DNA of 64,000 nucleotides from Actinomycetales bacterium (GTDB taxonomy: Bacteria; Actinomycetota; Actinomycetes; S36-B12; UBA5976). Of the stretch, positions 1 through 8,411 are shown one piece after another (position 1 is the first letter of the stretch; each line of letters opens with the position of its first letter). The notes under the pieces were generated by a model. The model had not been told where the DNA came from. It saw nothing but the letters and a program-made list of their open reading frames with translations, and searched no databases. Position numbers and translations under genes: made by a program. The stretch is from the NCBI GenBank assembly GCA_018970205.1, contig JAGWWW010000001.1, forward strand, positions 1 to 64,000. The letters run 5' to 3'.

Positions 1-2
1 AG

Positions 3-101
3 GCAGTGACGCCAGATGGGGTGCATGTCAGCCAGAGTCTCGGAACGAAACTAGTGCCGGTGCTCATTCGGCAGTTGCAGGTGCTCACTGCGTCCAAGTG
101 A
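3..101 (+). CDS. C-terminal end of an SGNH/GDSL-type hydrolase or acyltransferase (5' truncated by window edge)
   Basis: An open frame enters from the left edge and stops at TGA 99-101. Its last 32 codons read like a protein C-terminus: a Asp-Gly-Val-His motif, then an amphipathic helix ending in Thr-Ala-Ser-Lys. A D-G-x-H motif close to the C-terminus is the block V Asp/His pair of SGNH hydrolases. The same arrangement (DGIHL) closes the acyltransferase-SGNH protein encoded at 20786-22789. The next gene on this strand is an acyltransferase-3 membrane protein, a usual partner of SGNH domains in extracytoplasmic O-acylation. The assignment rests on a short stretch, so the family call is tentative, although the reading frame itself looks coding. 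Confidence 0.5.
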   Translation, partial: AVTPDGVHVSQSLGTKLVPVLIRQLQVLTASK

Positions 102-338
102 CCCTGCTAGGACTCACGGACAACCACGTTGGAGCCAAAGCGGTTAAGGAAGGTGCGGCCACGGCCTGGTCGCGGAGCCGTTGGGTGCAGGTGGCCATGA
201 GGTTTGTGAGCCGCTGTCTGGCCGTACTCGACGGGGACCGCAGGCGACGACTCTCAGTGGCGACCTGGGGGCGCGATTCGCGCCACGCCGTTCGGCCGGA
301 CGGCGCCCATCCACGCACTGGCGCGCAAGGATGGGCGC

Positions 339-1673
339 ATGAGGGGTTCGCTGCATACGCAGGTGGTGGCAGGCACCCACGGCCGGGACCGGGTCACCGA
401 TTTCGTCAAGTCAGCGGCGCTGCTGCTGGTGGTCATCGGCCACTCGCTCGCATGGTTGGTTCGCCCTGACGGCAGCCTGGACAACACACTGAACCACGCG
501 CCGCAACTGTGGTGGCTCACATGGGCCCTTCAGATCCTGCCGCTGTTCTTCTTCATCGCCGGTGCCGGCATGGTGCGCTTGGCCGGGGATCACACCGCCG
601 CAAGGTACCTCTCCCGCGCCGCCGGACTGATGGAGCCCGCGGTCCTGCTGTTCGTCTTCGCCTTCGTAGCCTCATGCGTGCTGCACGCCGTGGCCCCCGC
701 GTCGCTGCAGCGCAACCTCGGCGTGCTCATGGTGCAGCTGACGTGGTTCCTCGGCGGCTACATGCTCTACATCGCCCTGGCGCCGGTGCTCATCCGGATG
801 AATCGTCCTGCCGGCATCGCAGTAACGCTGACCGCCATCACCGGCGTCGACTGGCTCCGGCTGCATGTGTCCGAGTCGCTGGGGTGGCTGAACATGCTGC
901 TGGTGTGGGCTTTCTTCACCATCATCGGCACGCGCAAAGACGCGCTGCGCCGGGTGCGAGCGTGGCTGAGCCTGGTCGGCTTGGCAGCGGCAGCAGGGGC
1001 GGCGGCGCTGCTCATCGCCTACGGGCCGTATTCAAAGGCGCTCATCACGGCGAAGGGGCTGCCCGGCATCTCCAACCTCGCTCCGCCGACGCTGGTCTTG
1101 GCCTGTGCGGGTGTCGCGCAGATCTTCGCGTTGATGCTGGCGTGGCCGGCTTTGGAGCGCTGGCTGCGCAACGACCGGGTGTGGGTGCCGGTCGCGATTT
1201 TCGGAAGCCGCGCCATGCAGGTGTACCTCTACCACATGCTCGTGCTGGTCGCGGTCGTCTCGCCGTTCATCGCACGCCGGTCGGTCACGCAGCCGTTGTC
1301 TCTCGGGTGGTGGGGCCAGCATGCGCTGGTGTTCGTGGTCACGTTGAGCATCGTCATGCTTGCGGCGCCGGCGCTTCGGCGCGCGTCACGGGCACTGGCA
1401 TCCGCCGTGCTCGTGCGCCCCTGGTCGACGGGGATGCGGCAGAGACTGACGCGGATGTCTCGCGGTCCGGCGCGCGCGCTGGCGGCCACCTCGGGGGTCC
1501 TGCTGCTGGTTCAGAGCACCACTGGCATCGGCGACTTCCTTGCGCCCCGCAGCGTTGTCGGTGCCCAGGTGTACCCGGTCCTCACGTGGCTCTTGCTGAT
1601 GCTGTGCATCAGCCTGCAACTACTCGCAGCGAAAGTTCAGACGGGGGATGCGGGGCCAGTCAAGGCAGACTGA
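339..1673 (+). CDS. Acyltransferase family 3 integral membrane protein
   Basis: The 444-residue protein is almost entirely hydrophobic, with about ten membrane segments. Near the N-terminus it has the acyltransferase-3 signature R-D-R-V-T-D-F-V-K followed by a first membrane helix containing VIGHS (around residues 35-40), where the His is the family's conserved catalytic candidate. Such proteins (OafA/YrhL-like) move acyl groups onto sugars or lipids at the membrane. The ATG at 339 is preceded by a weak purine-rich stretch (gcaagg, 325-330). The gene follows the truncated SGNH-like protein at the window edge, so the two may act together. The substrate cannot be read from sequence. The last 40 residues include an extra membrane helix after a basic loop. 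Confidence 0.8.
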   Translation: MRGSLHTQVVAGTHGRDRVTDFVKSAALLLVVIGHSLAWLVRPDGSLDNTLNHAPQLWWLTWALQILPLFFFIAGAGMVRLAGDHTAARYLSRAAGLMEPAVLLFVFAFVASCVLHAVAPASLQRNLGVLMVQLTWFLGGYMLYIALAPVLIRMNRPAGIAVTLTAITGVDWLRLHVSESLGWLNMLLVWAFFTIIGTRKDALRRVRAWLSLVGLAAAAGAAALLIAYGPYSKALITAKGLPGISNLAPPTLVLACAGVAQIFALMLAWPALERWLRNDRVWVPVAIFGSRAMQVYLYHMLVLVAVVSPFIARRSVTQPLSLGWWGQHALVFVVTLSIVMLAAPALRRASRALASAVLVRPWSTGMRQRLTRMSRGPARALAATSGVLLLVQSTTGIGDFLAPRSVVGAQVYPVLTWLLLMLCISLQLLAAKVQTGDAGPVKAD

Positions 1674-1725
1674 TGACGACGCCACAGGCAGTGTCGAGGC
1701 AGTCATCGCGTGTTGGACGCACCGC

Positions 1726-1744
1726 CTCAGACGCGCCGTCTGAG
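1726..1744 (+). promoter_or_regulatory. Perfect hairpin overlapping the ribosome-binding site of the VOC gene
   Basis: CTCAGACG and CGTCTGAG (8 bp) flank a CGC loop. The right arm runs into the gagagg Shine-Dalgarno stretch of the gene at 1756. It could be the end of the upstream transcript or could mask the ribosome-binding site. There is no T-run after it. The function is inferred only from position. Confidence 0.4.
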
Positions 1745-1755
1745 AGGGTTGGCTC

Positions 1756-2205
1756 ATGTCCCAAGCAACGCAACTGCGCACATTCCTGTGGTTCGGCGGG
1801 CGCCTCGACGAGGCGCTGCCGTTCTACCGGCAGGTGTTCAGCGACATGGTCATCCATGGCGAGAACCGGATGGCCGACGGCTCGTTGTTCACCGCCGACT
1901 TCGCCATCTACGGCCATGAGTTCATCGGCATGAACTGGCCGGGAGGGCCTGCGTTCAACGAGTCCATCTCCCTCTCGTTGTCCTGCGACGGGCAGGAGGA
2001 GACGGACCGGCTGTGGCACGCGCTGACCGCCGACGGCGAGCCGGGCAGGTGCGGCTGGTGCACGGACCCGTTCGGGGTGACCTGGCAGGTGACACCGATA
2101 CAGATGCGCGAGCACGTGGAGAACCCGGACCCAGAGAAGGCGGCCTACGCCATGGCGGCGCTGCGTGAGATGACCAAGATCGTCATCCGCGACCTCTACG
2201 TCTGA
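1756..2205 (+). CDS. PhnB-like VOC family protein
   Basis: The 149-residue protein has the PhnB/3-demethylubiquinone-methyltransferase-like VOC fold. It starts T-F-L-W-F-G-G-R-L-D-E-A-L-P-F-Y and has an ISLSLSCD strand in the middle and the conserved C-terminal block W-C-T-D-P-F-G-V-T-W-Q-V-T-P. Members are small dimeric beta-alpha-beta-beta-beta proteins. Several are annotated as methyltransferases without biochemical support, so the reaction is unknown. The gene starts at ATG 1756 behind gagagg at 1742-1747 and lies 82 bp after the acyltransferase gene. Length is normal for the family. Confidence 0.85.
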   Translation: MSQATQLRTFLWFGGRLDEALPFYRQVFSDMVIHGENRMADGSLFTADFAIYGHEFIGMNWPGGPAFNESISLSLSCDGQEETDRLWHALTADGEPGRCGWCTDPFGVTWQVTPIQMREHVENPDPEKAAYAMAALREMTKIVIRDLYV

Positions 2206-2209
2206 GGGG

Positions 2210-2215
2210 TATCCT
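2210..2215 (+). promoter_or_regulatory. Candidate -10 element (TATCCT) of the lipoprotein gene
   Basis: TATCCT fits the actinobacterial TAnnnT -10 pattern and sits 60 bp before the ATG at 2275, leaving a leader with a weak aggat ribosome-binding site at 2265-2269. No clear -35 is seen. Confidence 0.35.
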
Positions 2216-2274
2216 CTCTGCTCACGAACAGCCCGCGAGCGGACCGCTGCCGCTGGCCCGACGTCAGGATTGAC

Positions 2275-2772
2275 ATGAGGCGCACCCGACTGGCTCTCCC
2301 GGCCGCCGTCCTCGCCGCGACCCTGCTCGCCGCCTGCGCCAACCCGGACGACACCGCATCCTTGAACCAGGCGGTGGCGACAGCGCCCGTGGTCGCGCTC
2401 GCGAAAGAGAAGCCGGTGATGGCAGCCTGCGCCGCGTTGAAACTCATCGCCAAGGACCCTGCGCAGTTCGGCTTGGAGAGCCTGCGCACGAACTCCCGGG
2501 TGATTGCGTTGGGCAAGCGGGGTGCCGACAGGTGGGCAGCGCTGACCGTGCAGGTGCAGCAGGCTGCCGGCAGCAACTGGATGAAGGGCAGCCGCGCAGC
2601 GACCATGCTGTACGGCAACTGGGTTCTGTTCTCCCAGCCCATCACGGCAGCGCTGGACACGTCGACAGGCGTCTCCAGCCCGGATGTGCCGAAGGTGAAG
2701 ACCGCGTTGACCCGCCTGCAGGATGCCTGCGCCACGATCTACCAGAAGAACTGGTACCAGGTCATTCGCTGA
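2275..2772 (+). CDS. Secreted lipoprotein of unknown function
   Basis: The 165-residue protein begins with a short basic stretch (MRRTR), a hydrophobic core and the lipobox L-L-A-A-C with Cys at about residue 21, so it should be lipidated and anchored on the outside of the membrane. The mature part is helix-rich with no motif that I recognise. It has two further Cys residues, in ACAALK and QDACATIYQ, which may form a disulfide. It ends with a Tyr/Trp-rich tail (YQKNWYQV). The neighbours (VOC protein, DUF167 protein) give no functional clue. Confidence 0.75.
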   Translation: MRRTRLALPAAVLAATLLAACANPDDTASLNQAVATAPVVALAKEKPVMAACAALKLIAKDPAQFGLESLRTNSRVIALGKRGADRWAALTVQVQQAAGSNWMKGSRAATMLYGNWVLFSQPITAALDTSTGVSSPDVPKVKTALTRLQDACATIYQKNWYQVIR

Positions 2773-3052
2773 GCCGTCGCTCACACCCAAGAAGGCAGCG
2801 AGAGGCGTCGCCGGCCCTGGGCCGGGCTAGTCCGAAGGCTACGCTCGCATAGGCGAGGCGCCATGGTGCTGGCGCAGGGCCTGGACGACTGGCCGCGGTG
2901 ATGCCGGTCGAGGCATCGGAAGATGCGTGTAGGCGCGTGACCGACGACAGTTGCTCCCTCACCGGGCAGGGCCCCCACATCTGGGCCCGAAGCGGTTCTT
3001 CCAGCCTGAGAGACAACGCTCGGGAGGCCTTGAGGCGCAGGATGTCACTCTG

Positions 3053-3349
3053 CTAAGCCCCGAGCAGTTCATGCAATCTGAGCGCCAAGGTATGCGCCGA
3101 GCCGGCCACCCTCACCAGCTTGGTGCGCGACATCGCACCCGTGAGCAGGTGGACGTCTCGCCGCGGCACTTCGAATGCCTCAGCCAACGCCCGCAGCACA
3201 GCCTCATTCGCCCGTCCGTCCACCGCGGGCGCGCTGACCGCGACGACCAGCGCCGGCGGGTCGCCGTAACCGCCGCCGACGAGCTGCCGGCTGGCACCCG
3301 GGCGCACTCGCACGGAGATGGCCAGATGGTCGTCCTGACGCTGTGGCAT
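3053..3349 (-). CDS. DUF167 (UPF0235/YggU) family protein
   Basis: The 98-residue protein has the DUF167 pattern: I-S-V-R-V-R-P-G-A-S-R near the start, V-S-A-P-A-V-D-G-R-A-N-E-A in the middle, and L-L-T-G-A-M-S-R-T-K-L-V-R at the end. The fold is a small alpha/beta domain. The function is unknown, and the best conserved surface is the DGRAN loop. The likely start is ATG 3349. A TAGTTT hexamer lies 6 nt upstream, so it is probably translated from a leaderless mRNA. A GTG directly before the ATG (3352) would fall inside this spacer. The gene diverges from the alpha/beta hydrolase at 3387 with only 37 bp between. Confidence 0.85.
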   Translation of the reverse strand: MPQRQDDHLAISVRVRPGASRQLVGGGYGDPPALVVAVSAPAVDGRANEAVLRALAEAFEVPRRDVHLLTGAMSRTKLVRVAGSAHTLALRLHELLGA

Positions 3350-3355
3350 CACCGC

Positions 3356-3361
3356 AAACTA
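3356..3361 (-). promoter_or_regulatory. -10 element, leaderless start of the DUF167 gene
   Basis: TAGTTT, read on the minus strand, ends 6 nt before ATG 3349. There is no Shine-Dalgarno sequence between, which fits a leaderless transcript. Confidence 0.55.
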
Positions 3362-3386
3362 GTGCCGGGGCTGGGAGGATGCGGCC

Positions 3387-4310
3387 ATGTCGCAGTCCCA
3401 CACACCGGCGACGCCCGCGCCGGCGGTCGTGACTCCAACGACCTCGGCGACGGGAATGACCCGCACGGATTCCTGGACAGACATTGTCGTGTCCTTCGAC
3501 GGGGCGCCTGTCTACGCCAAGCGCAGGCCCGGCACCGGCAATCCGGTTGTCTTTCTGCACGGTTACGGCGACTACGGCGACTGCTGGCAGGGCCTGCTGG
3601 CACGGCTGCCGTCAGATCTTGATGCCACGCTCGCGGACTCACTCGGGCACGGTCACAGCGGTTACCCCGCGAGCGGCTGTGACGCGGTAGCGCGCCGCGA
3701 CGCGGTGGTGCAGTTGTTGCGGGAACACATCGGACCGGCCGTGCTGGTCGGCCATTCCATGGGTGCGGCCACAGCGCTGGCCGTCGCGGCGGTCGAGCCG
3801 ACTCTGGTCGCAGGGCTGGTGTTGGAGGACCCGCCGTGGTGGCTCGATGAGATCGCCCGCCGCCCGGTCAGCGTCATCCGTATCGCCCGCAGCGAGTCTC
3901 TGGTGCAGTGGATTGAGGGCCTGCAAAGGCGGACTGTCGCCGACGTCACCGCGTCCTGCCGTGCCGACCACCCCGACTGGGACGAGGTTGAGTTCGAGCA
4001 CTGGGCGCGCTCCAAACTGCGCGTGGACCTCTCCGGGGTCGACCTGCCGTACCGCGAGATTGCCGAGTCCGTCCTTGAACAGTGGCAGCAGGTGCGCTGC
4101 CCGGCGCTGCTGGTCACCGGGGACCCCGCCAAGAGCGGCATCGTGACCGATGAGTTGGCGCAGCAGTTCCTCACATGCGTTGCTGGCGCCGAGCGCAGCC
4201 ACCACCCGGCGTGCGGCCACGATATCCGTCGCGACGACCCAGCCGGCGTCGCGGCCGCGATCACCGACTTCCTCGCCGCCCTGGGCGCTCCGGCCGCGGC
4301 GAGCGCCTAG
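3387..4310 (+). CDS. Alpha/beta hydrolase
   Basis: The 307-residue protein shows the complete alpha/beta-hydrolase set: the oxyanion motif H-G-Y-G-D (residues 59-63 or so), the nucleophile elbow G-H-S-M-G with Ser124, a late acid in the V-T-G-D-P strand, and a His in the C-terminal H-P-A-C-G-H-D segment. The first 30 residues are Thr/Ala/Pro-rich and probably disordered. There is no signal peptide, so it is cytoplasmic. The ATG at 3387 has a gggagga ribosome-binding site 8 nt upstream. The substrate is unknown. manA follows 35 bp downstream on the same strand, but a TAGTCT hexamer at the stop codon suggests manA has its own promoter. Confidence 0.85.
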   Translation: MSQSHTPATPAPAVVTPTTSATGMTRTDSWTDIVVSFDGAPVYAKRRPGTGNPVVFLHGYGDYGDCWQGLLARLPSDLDATLADSLGHGHSGYPASGCDAVARRDAVVQLLREHIGPAVLVGHSMGAATALAVAAVEPTLVAGLVLEDPPWWLDEIARRPVSVIRIARSESLVQWIEGLQRRTVADVTASCRADHPDWDEVEFEHWARSKLRVDLSGVDLPYREIAESVLEQWQQVRCPALLVTGDPAKSGIVTDELAQQFLTCVAGAERSHHPACGHDIRRDDPAGVAAAITDFLAALGAPAAASA

Positions 4311-4313
4311 TCT
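4308..4313 (+). promoter_or_regulatory. Candidate -10 element of manA
   Basis: TAGTCT overlaps the stop codon of the hydrolase gene. It would give a leader of about 27 nt carrying the strong gaggagg ribosome-binding site at 4333-4339. Confidence 0.4.
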
Positions 4314-4345
4314 GACCCGACGCGCAGGAACCGAGGAGGGTGTCG

Positions 4346-5380
4346 ATGGGGACAGTGAGCGTGGTCGCAGGAACGATCCAGGCGTATGCGTGGGGCCGCG
4401 TCAACGCGCTCGCAGCGTGGGCTCCCGCTGCCGCTGACGGCCCGCACGCGGAGCTGTGGTTCGGCGCGCACCCGAACGGACCGTCGCCGTTGCTCGCCGG
4501 GCCGGCAGTCGGCCCTGAGCAGGCGCCGCTGCTGGTGAAATTGCTGGCCGCAGCGGCACCGTTGTCCATCCAGGTCCACCCCGGGATTGAGGGAATCGCT
4601 GTGCTGTCGGCATCGCCGGAGACGGCCGACCTGCTCGCCGACGACGGCGTGAAGTCCGAGGTCCTCATCGCGGTTGAGCCGTTCGCGGTGCTCGCCGGCC
4701 TGCGCGACGCCGATGATGCCGCGCGGCTCTTGGCTGCCGGCCTAGGTCTCGCACACCCTGCTGTGACCGCACTCCTTTCCGGTGACCGGATCGAGGCTAT
4801 CCGGCAGGTCTTCGGAGGTGAGTCGGACGGCGCCGTTGAGGTTGACGCGCGGGCCATGCTCGCTGCCTTGACAGACGTTGAACGTGATGTGATGCAGCGC
4901 GTCGTCGCCGTCTATGAAGGGGACCCCGGCCTACCGGTGGCGTTCATGCTGCAGCCACGGGTGCTGCAGCCGGGGCAAGCGATGTTCGTGGAAGCCGGCT
5001 GCCTGCACGCGTACGTCGATGGCTTCGGGGTGGAGGTCATGACCGCGAGCGACAACGTGCTGCGCCTGGGCCTGACGCCCAAGCGCGTGGCCGTCGAGCC
5101 TGCGCTGTCCATCGTGCGCGCCGACCTGCAGCCGACCGTGGTTGACGATTGCGCTGCGCCGGTGCAGGTTCCACACATCCCCTTCACTGTGCAGCGGGTG
5201 GCCGATGCCGAGGTCGCGGTGGACGTCCCCGGCGCGTTGCTGTTGTGTGTTGAGGGTTCCGCTGAGGCGGACTGCGGCGCGGCGGTGACCATGGGCCAAG
5301 CCGCGTTGTTGCACGAGGGCTGCTGTGTGTGGCGGGTGCGAGGCCTGTCCTACGTCGCCCGGCCGCTCAACGACGGGTAG
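4346..5380 (+). CDS. manA: Mannose-6-phosphate isomerase, class I (ManA)
   Basis: This enzyme interconverts mannose 6-phosphate and fructose 6-phosphate, feeding GDP-mannose for glycans and mannolipids. The 344-residue protein has the type I PMI motifs in order: Y-A-W-G near the N-terminus, A-E-L-W-F-G-A-H-P, P-L-S-I-Q-V-H-P (Zn ligands Gln and His), K-S-E-V-L-I-A-V-E-P-F, and the late A-G-C-L-H-A-Y block holding the last Zn His, followed by N-V-L-R-L-G-L-T-P-K-R-V. A GTG at 4340 would abut the gaggagg ribosome-binding site (4333-4339). The ATG at 4346 has normal spacing and is preferred. The length is somewhat shorter than the Escherichia coli enzyme, as usual in actinobacteria. Confidence 0.93.
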   Translation: MGTVSVVAGTIQAYAWGRVNALAAWAPAAADGPHAELWFGAHPNGPSPLLAGPAVGPEQAPLLVKLLAAAAPLSIQVHPGIEGIAVLSASPETADLLADDGVKSEVLIAVEPFAVLAGLRDADDAARLLAAGLGLAHPAVTALLSGDRIEAIRQVFGGESDGAVEVDARAMLAALTDVERDVMQRVVAVYEGDPGLPVAFMLQPRVLQPGQAMFVEAGCLHAYVDGFGVEVMTASDNVLRLGLTPKRVAVEPALSIVRADLQPTVVDDCAAPVQVPHIPFTVQRVADAEVAVDVPGALLLCVEGSAEADCGAAVTMGQAALLHEGCCVWRVRGLSYVARPLNDG

Positions 5381-5566
5381 GCGGGCTTAGGAACCTAGCG
5401 CGCAGTCGCGACGATGTGACCAGTGCGCACAGCCCAGGCGGAATTCACACGACGGCTCTGCGGAGCGCTCAGCGAGCACGCGTGCAAGGCTGGAACTTGA
5501 GCCGGAGATTCAGTGTCTTGGCCATGCCCAGCTTCGACGTGCCAGCGGGGCGTACGCCGGTGTGCG

Positions 5567-7468
5567 CTAATGGGTGTACGCGATCGTCCCGTTGGTGTTG
5601 CGCGCCCGCACCCACGCCCCGGCGTCGACGAACGCGTCCGTCACAGGTCCGGCGGCACTGTCCGCGACAGCCGCCGGTGCGGTGACGGGCCCGGTGCGCA
5701 GCCCATCGCGGTCAAGGGCGACTCGGACCACACCAGCGGAAGTGCGGACCGACAGTTGCACAGCCGATGCGGTGTCGGAGCCGTCGCGGATCCAGGTGTT
5801 CACCCGCAGCGGCGCGGTGGCGCGCACCGGCTCGCCGGCTGAGGTGACGACGTCAACTGCTGCGAGCGAGGTGGGGATGGCCGGATCCCATAACGCGGCC
5901 CGGACTGCGTCGGAGGCGGTACGCCAGACCAGGACGACTTGGCTGCCCAGCGGCGCAGCCGCGAGGTCAGCCGCCGGCTCCGCAAGCGGCACCCGCTTCC
6001 ATGTCGACCAGTTGCCCCCGGTGCTGCCGGAGACGGCGAAGGACACCGTCGTGACCCCACGGCACAGGAGCAGGAAGCCGGTGTGCGACCACCGACTGGC
6101 AGCCGGCGCGCACACGCGCGGTGCCTTCGGGACGGCCGTCAGTTTCGCCGCCGCGCTGGACAACCCGCCCCAGGCGGCACCCACGCCGCCGGCCAGCGGC
6201 GCAGCGATGAACCAGCGGTTGCGACGCGGCCCGTTGTCCACGGCTGCGGTCGGCGTCCCTGCGGCGGGGCCCATGACAGTGTGCGTGTCCCAGGTGCTGC
6301 CATCGGCGCGCACGCGGCTGACGGTGATGCTGGAACCGGTGTTGCGGTAGGCCACGAGGTCCGATGCCGCCACCGGGTCGGACGCCGCCTGCGGGAGGGA
6401 TGTGCGCAACGTGCGCAGCGGCAGCATCTTCGGGTGCGCGGCCGCGCTGGTGGTGCGCCAGTCATACAGCGAGGAGCCGATGAGATTGCCGCCGGCCGCC
6501 ATCGCAACCGACACCATCTTCGTCACCTGCGTGCTGCTCATGCCGCTGCCGCCGATGAGGTGGATGCGCGCGCTGTCTCCGAGCAACTGCCGCAGCCGGG
6601 TGATGGTCGCGTCGGAGAACTTCGCCGCGTCGTTGTAGCCGTTGCGGCGCTTGATCTGCTGGCTCCAGTAGGACATGGGCATCCAGACTGTGGTGTACGG
6701 GGCCAGCGCGGTCCACGGAAAATCCGGCCAGAGCCGGGTGGAGGACTCGAGGGTGTACGGGGTGTACGTGATCGAGGCGACACCCATCTTGGTGCCCGTG
6801 GACTTGAGCTTCGCCGTCACGCGGCGCATCAGGCGGACCGCCGCGGCACTTCGCTTCGGCACGTCCTTGACCACCGTGGACTCCAGGTCCAGCCCGATGC
6901 CGTCCACCCCCAGGCGCAGCATCGCGATGGTCTTGCGGTAGTCGCGCATCTCGTCGTCGTGGCTCGGCAGATACCAGCCGACGACCGAGAGGCCGCGCAG
7001 GTGCGCACGGTTGATGATTGCCTTCAAGCGGGCCGGCTCCAGCACCAGGTCGGGGTGGCCGGACTTCGTGGTCTGCACGTAGATCGTCTGGTAGCCGGCC
7101 GCGGCGACCTTGTCGATGTCGCTGAGTCTGAAGGCAGTCCCGCCGTAGCGCTTGGACCAGTCGTAGACGTCGATCCACGTCCCAGAGCCGCGGAATGGCG
7201 CGAGCATGGCGGCGCTGGCCGGTGCGACGGCAGGCGTGCGGCTCGGCGCGAGCCAGGAGACGCGTGTCGCATCTGGATCCCAGGGCTCGGCGACTGCGGC
7301 AACCGTGCTCAGCATCGCGGCGGCGCTCACGACTGAGGCGATGCGCAGCCAACGCCGGCGCGCAGGCCCGTGCGCGCCGAGTCGGCTCGGCCGGGAGCCA
7401 GAGCTCGGCGATGCGGGAAGCGGGGGAAGCGGCAGCATCGCGGGCCACTCTACGGCCGGTGCGTTCAT
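5567..7468 (-). CDS. Exported putative glycoside hydrolase with TIM-barrel-like domain
   Basis: The 633-residue protein has a cytoplasmic Pro/Ser-rich lead of about 38 residues, an RRR stretch and one hydrophobic segment (about residues 40-60), so it is exported or anchored by its N-terminus. Residues 90-340 resemble putative glycoside-hydrolase TIM barrels: G-T-W-I-D-V-Y-D-W near the start, repeated beta-strand/helix units, V-V-G-W-Y-L-P-S-H-D-D and V-D-G-I-G-L-D-L-E-S with candidate acidic catalytic residues, then W-M-P-M-S-Y-W. Residues 350-633 are a beta-rich, Val/Thr-rich region that looks like a beta-propeller or carbohydrate-binding part. The start ATG at 7468 has ggaagg upstream. It converges with manA. 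The substrate and activity are not known. Confidence 0.7.
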   Translation of the reverse strand: MNAPAVEWPAMLPLPPLPASPSSGSRPSRLGAHGPARRRWLRIASVVSAAAMLSTVAAVAEPWDPDATRVSWLAPSRTPAVAPASAAMLAPFRGSGTWIDVYDWSKRYGGTAFRLSDIDKVAAAGYQTIYVQTTKSGHPDLVLEPARLKAIINRAHLRGLSVVGWYLPSHDDEMRDYRKTIAMLRLGVDGIGLDLESTVVKDVPKRSAAAVRLMRRVTAKLKSTGTKMGVASITYTPYTLESSTRLWPDFPWTALAPYTTVWMPMSYWSQQIKRRNGYNDAAKFSDATITRLRQLLGDSARIHLIGGSGMSSTQVTKMVSVAMAAGGNLIGSSLYDWRTTSAAAHPKMLPLRTLRTSLPQAASDPVAASDLVAYRNTGSSITVSRVRADGSTWDTHTVMGPAAGTPTAAVDNGPRRNRWFIAAPLAGGVGAAWGGLSSAAAKLTAVPKAPRVCAPAASRWSHTGFLLLCRGVTTVSFAVSGSTGGNWSTWKRVPLAEPAADLAAAPLGSQVVLVWRTASDAVRAALWDPAIPTSLAAVDVVTSAGEPVRATAPLRVNTWIRDGSDTASAVQLSVRTSAGVVRVALDRDGLRTGPVTAPAAVADSAAGPVTDAFVDAGAWVRARNTNGTIAYTH

Positions 7469-7877
7469 GCGGGCACCGCCTTCCGGGACCGGCTGCTGCG
7501 CTCACCCGAGCAGGCGAGTGCGGAGGTGTGCGTTCGTCTGCGAAGTCGTGCGCGGTGCGCGCCGTGGCACGGCTGAGTGTGGTCGTCGATTCGCTGAGCG
7601 GCCAGCGGGCCAGGCTGTGCGGGGATGTTCCGGGGACGCCGGGGTTGCACAGGGCTCAGGGCGTGGCGAACACTCGCGTGCGGGGGGGGCGGGGGCTGCC
7701 ATGGGCAGTCCGTCCGCCCGATGTTGGTCATGGCCGCTGACGGTGCTGCCGGCGATCGCCAGGCGAGGGGGGTTCCCTTGTCGGGCCGCGCGCGCTATTT
7801 TGGACCCGTATCGCCTCTGTCTCGTTGAGTCCACGGCCGCTGGGGAAGGCATCCGTTGACGAGCGAGAGGAGTTGCG
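7469..7877. other. Divergent intergenic region, 409 bp
   Basis: This stretch separates the glycosidase-like gene (minus) from the DUF3145 gene (plus) and must hold both promoters. It contains an uninterrupted run of eight G at about 7681-7688, followed by another G5. I see no convincing gene, hairpin or RNA motif. Confidence 0.5.
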
Positions 7878-8411
7878 ATGTCTGATGTGCACCCGGATTC
7901 CGCCCGGGCGATTCCCATGCCCGCCGGCGTGGCAACTCGCGGTGTCGTCTTCATTCACGCCTGCCGTCGCGCGTTCGCACCCCATGTCGAGTCCGTCTTG
8001 CATTCCGCACTCGGCCCAACGCTTCGAATCGACTGGGTGGTGCAGCCAGTGCTGCCCGGCATGTGGTGCGCTGACATCGCCTGGCGCGGACCGGCAGGCA
8101 GCGCGGCTGCCGCGATGTCACAGATGCTGCGATTCCCGGACATCTACGTTGAAGCCACGCAGGAGCCCACGGCCTCGACTCCCGGGATGCGCTACGCGCT
8201 GGCACCGGATTTGGGTATGTGGTCCTGCGCGATGGACGCGCACGGCAACGTCATGCTCAACGAGGCGCAGATCCGGCTGGCGATGCAGGAGCCGTCCGGA
8301 CAGGTCTCGGTGCGACTTGCGCACCTGCTCGGGGAGCCGTGGGACGCCGTCCTGGAACCGCTGCGCGCCGGCGCGCAGCGACCCGCCGCCCCACTGGTGA
8401 GGGTGGTGTGA
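7878..8411 (+). CDS. DUF3145 family protein
   Basis: The 177-residue protein matches the actinobacteria-specific DUF3145 family: T-R-G-V-V-F-I-H near residue 20, F-A-P-H-V-E, the W-x-A-D-I-A-W-R-G strand, then R-Y-A-L-A-P-D-L-G-M-W-S, and the closing G-E-P-W-D-A-V-L-E-P-L-R. The function is unknown. In Streptomyces and relatives the gene sits beside the fabF/accD end of the FAS-II cluster, and that placement is kept here (accD is the next gene, convergent), suggesting a role connected with lipid metabolism. The start ATG 7878 has gagaggag upstream. Confidence 0.85.
   Translation: MSDVHPDSARAIPMPAGVATRGVVFIHACRRAFAPHVESVLHSALGPTLRIDWVVQPVLPGMWCADIAWRGPAGSAAAAMSQMLRFPDIYVEATQEPTASTPGMRYALAPDLGMWSCAMDAHGNVMLNEAQIRLAMQEPSGQVSVRLAHLLGEPWDAVLEPLRAGAQRPAAPLVRVV

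Noticed and set aside
98-469. Frame of 123 codons starting at GTG 98
   Set aside because: It overlaps the acyltransferase gene out of frame, is rich in Arg/Gly/His, and its start lies in the stop region of the preceding protein.
7679-7695. G-rich tract as a 6C-type or G-quadruplex RNA
   Set aside because: A single G8 and G5 run without the paired hairpins of known motifs. Only the homopolymer is reported.
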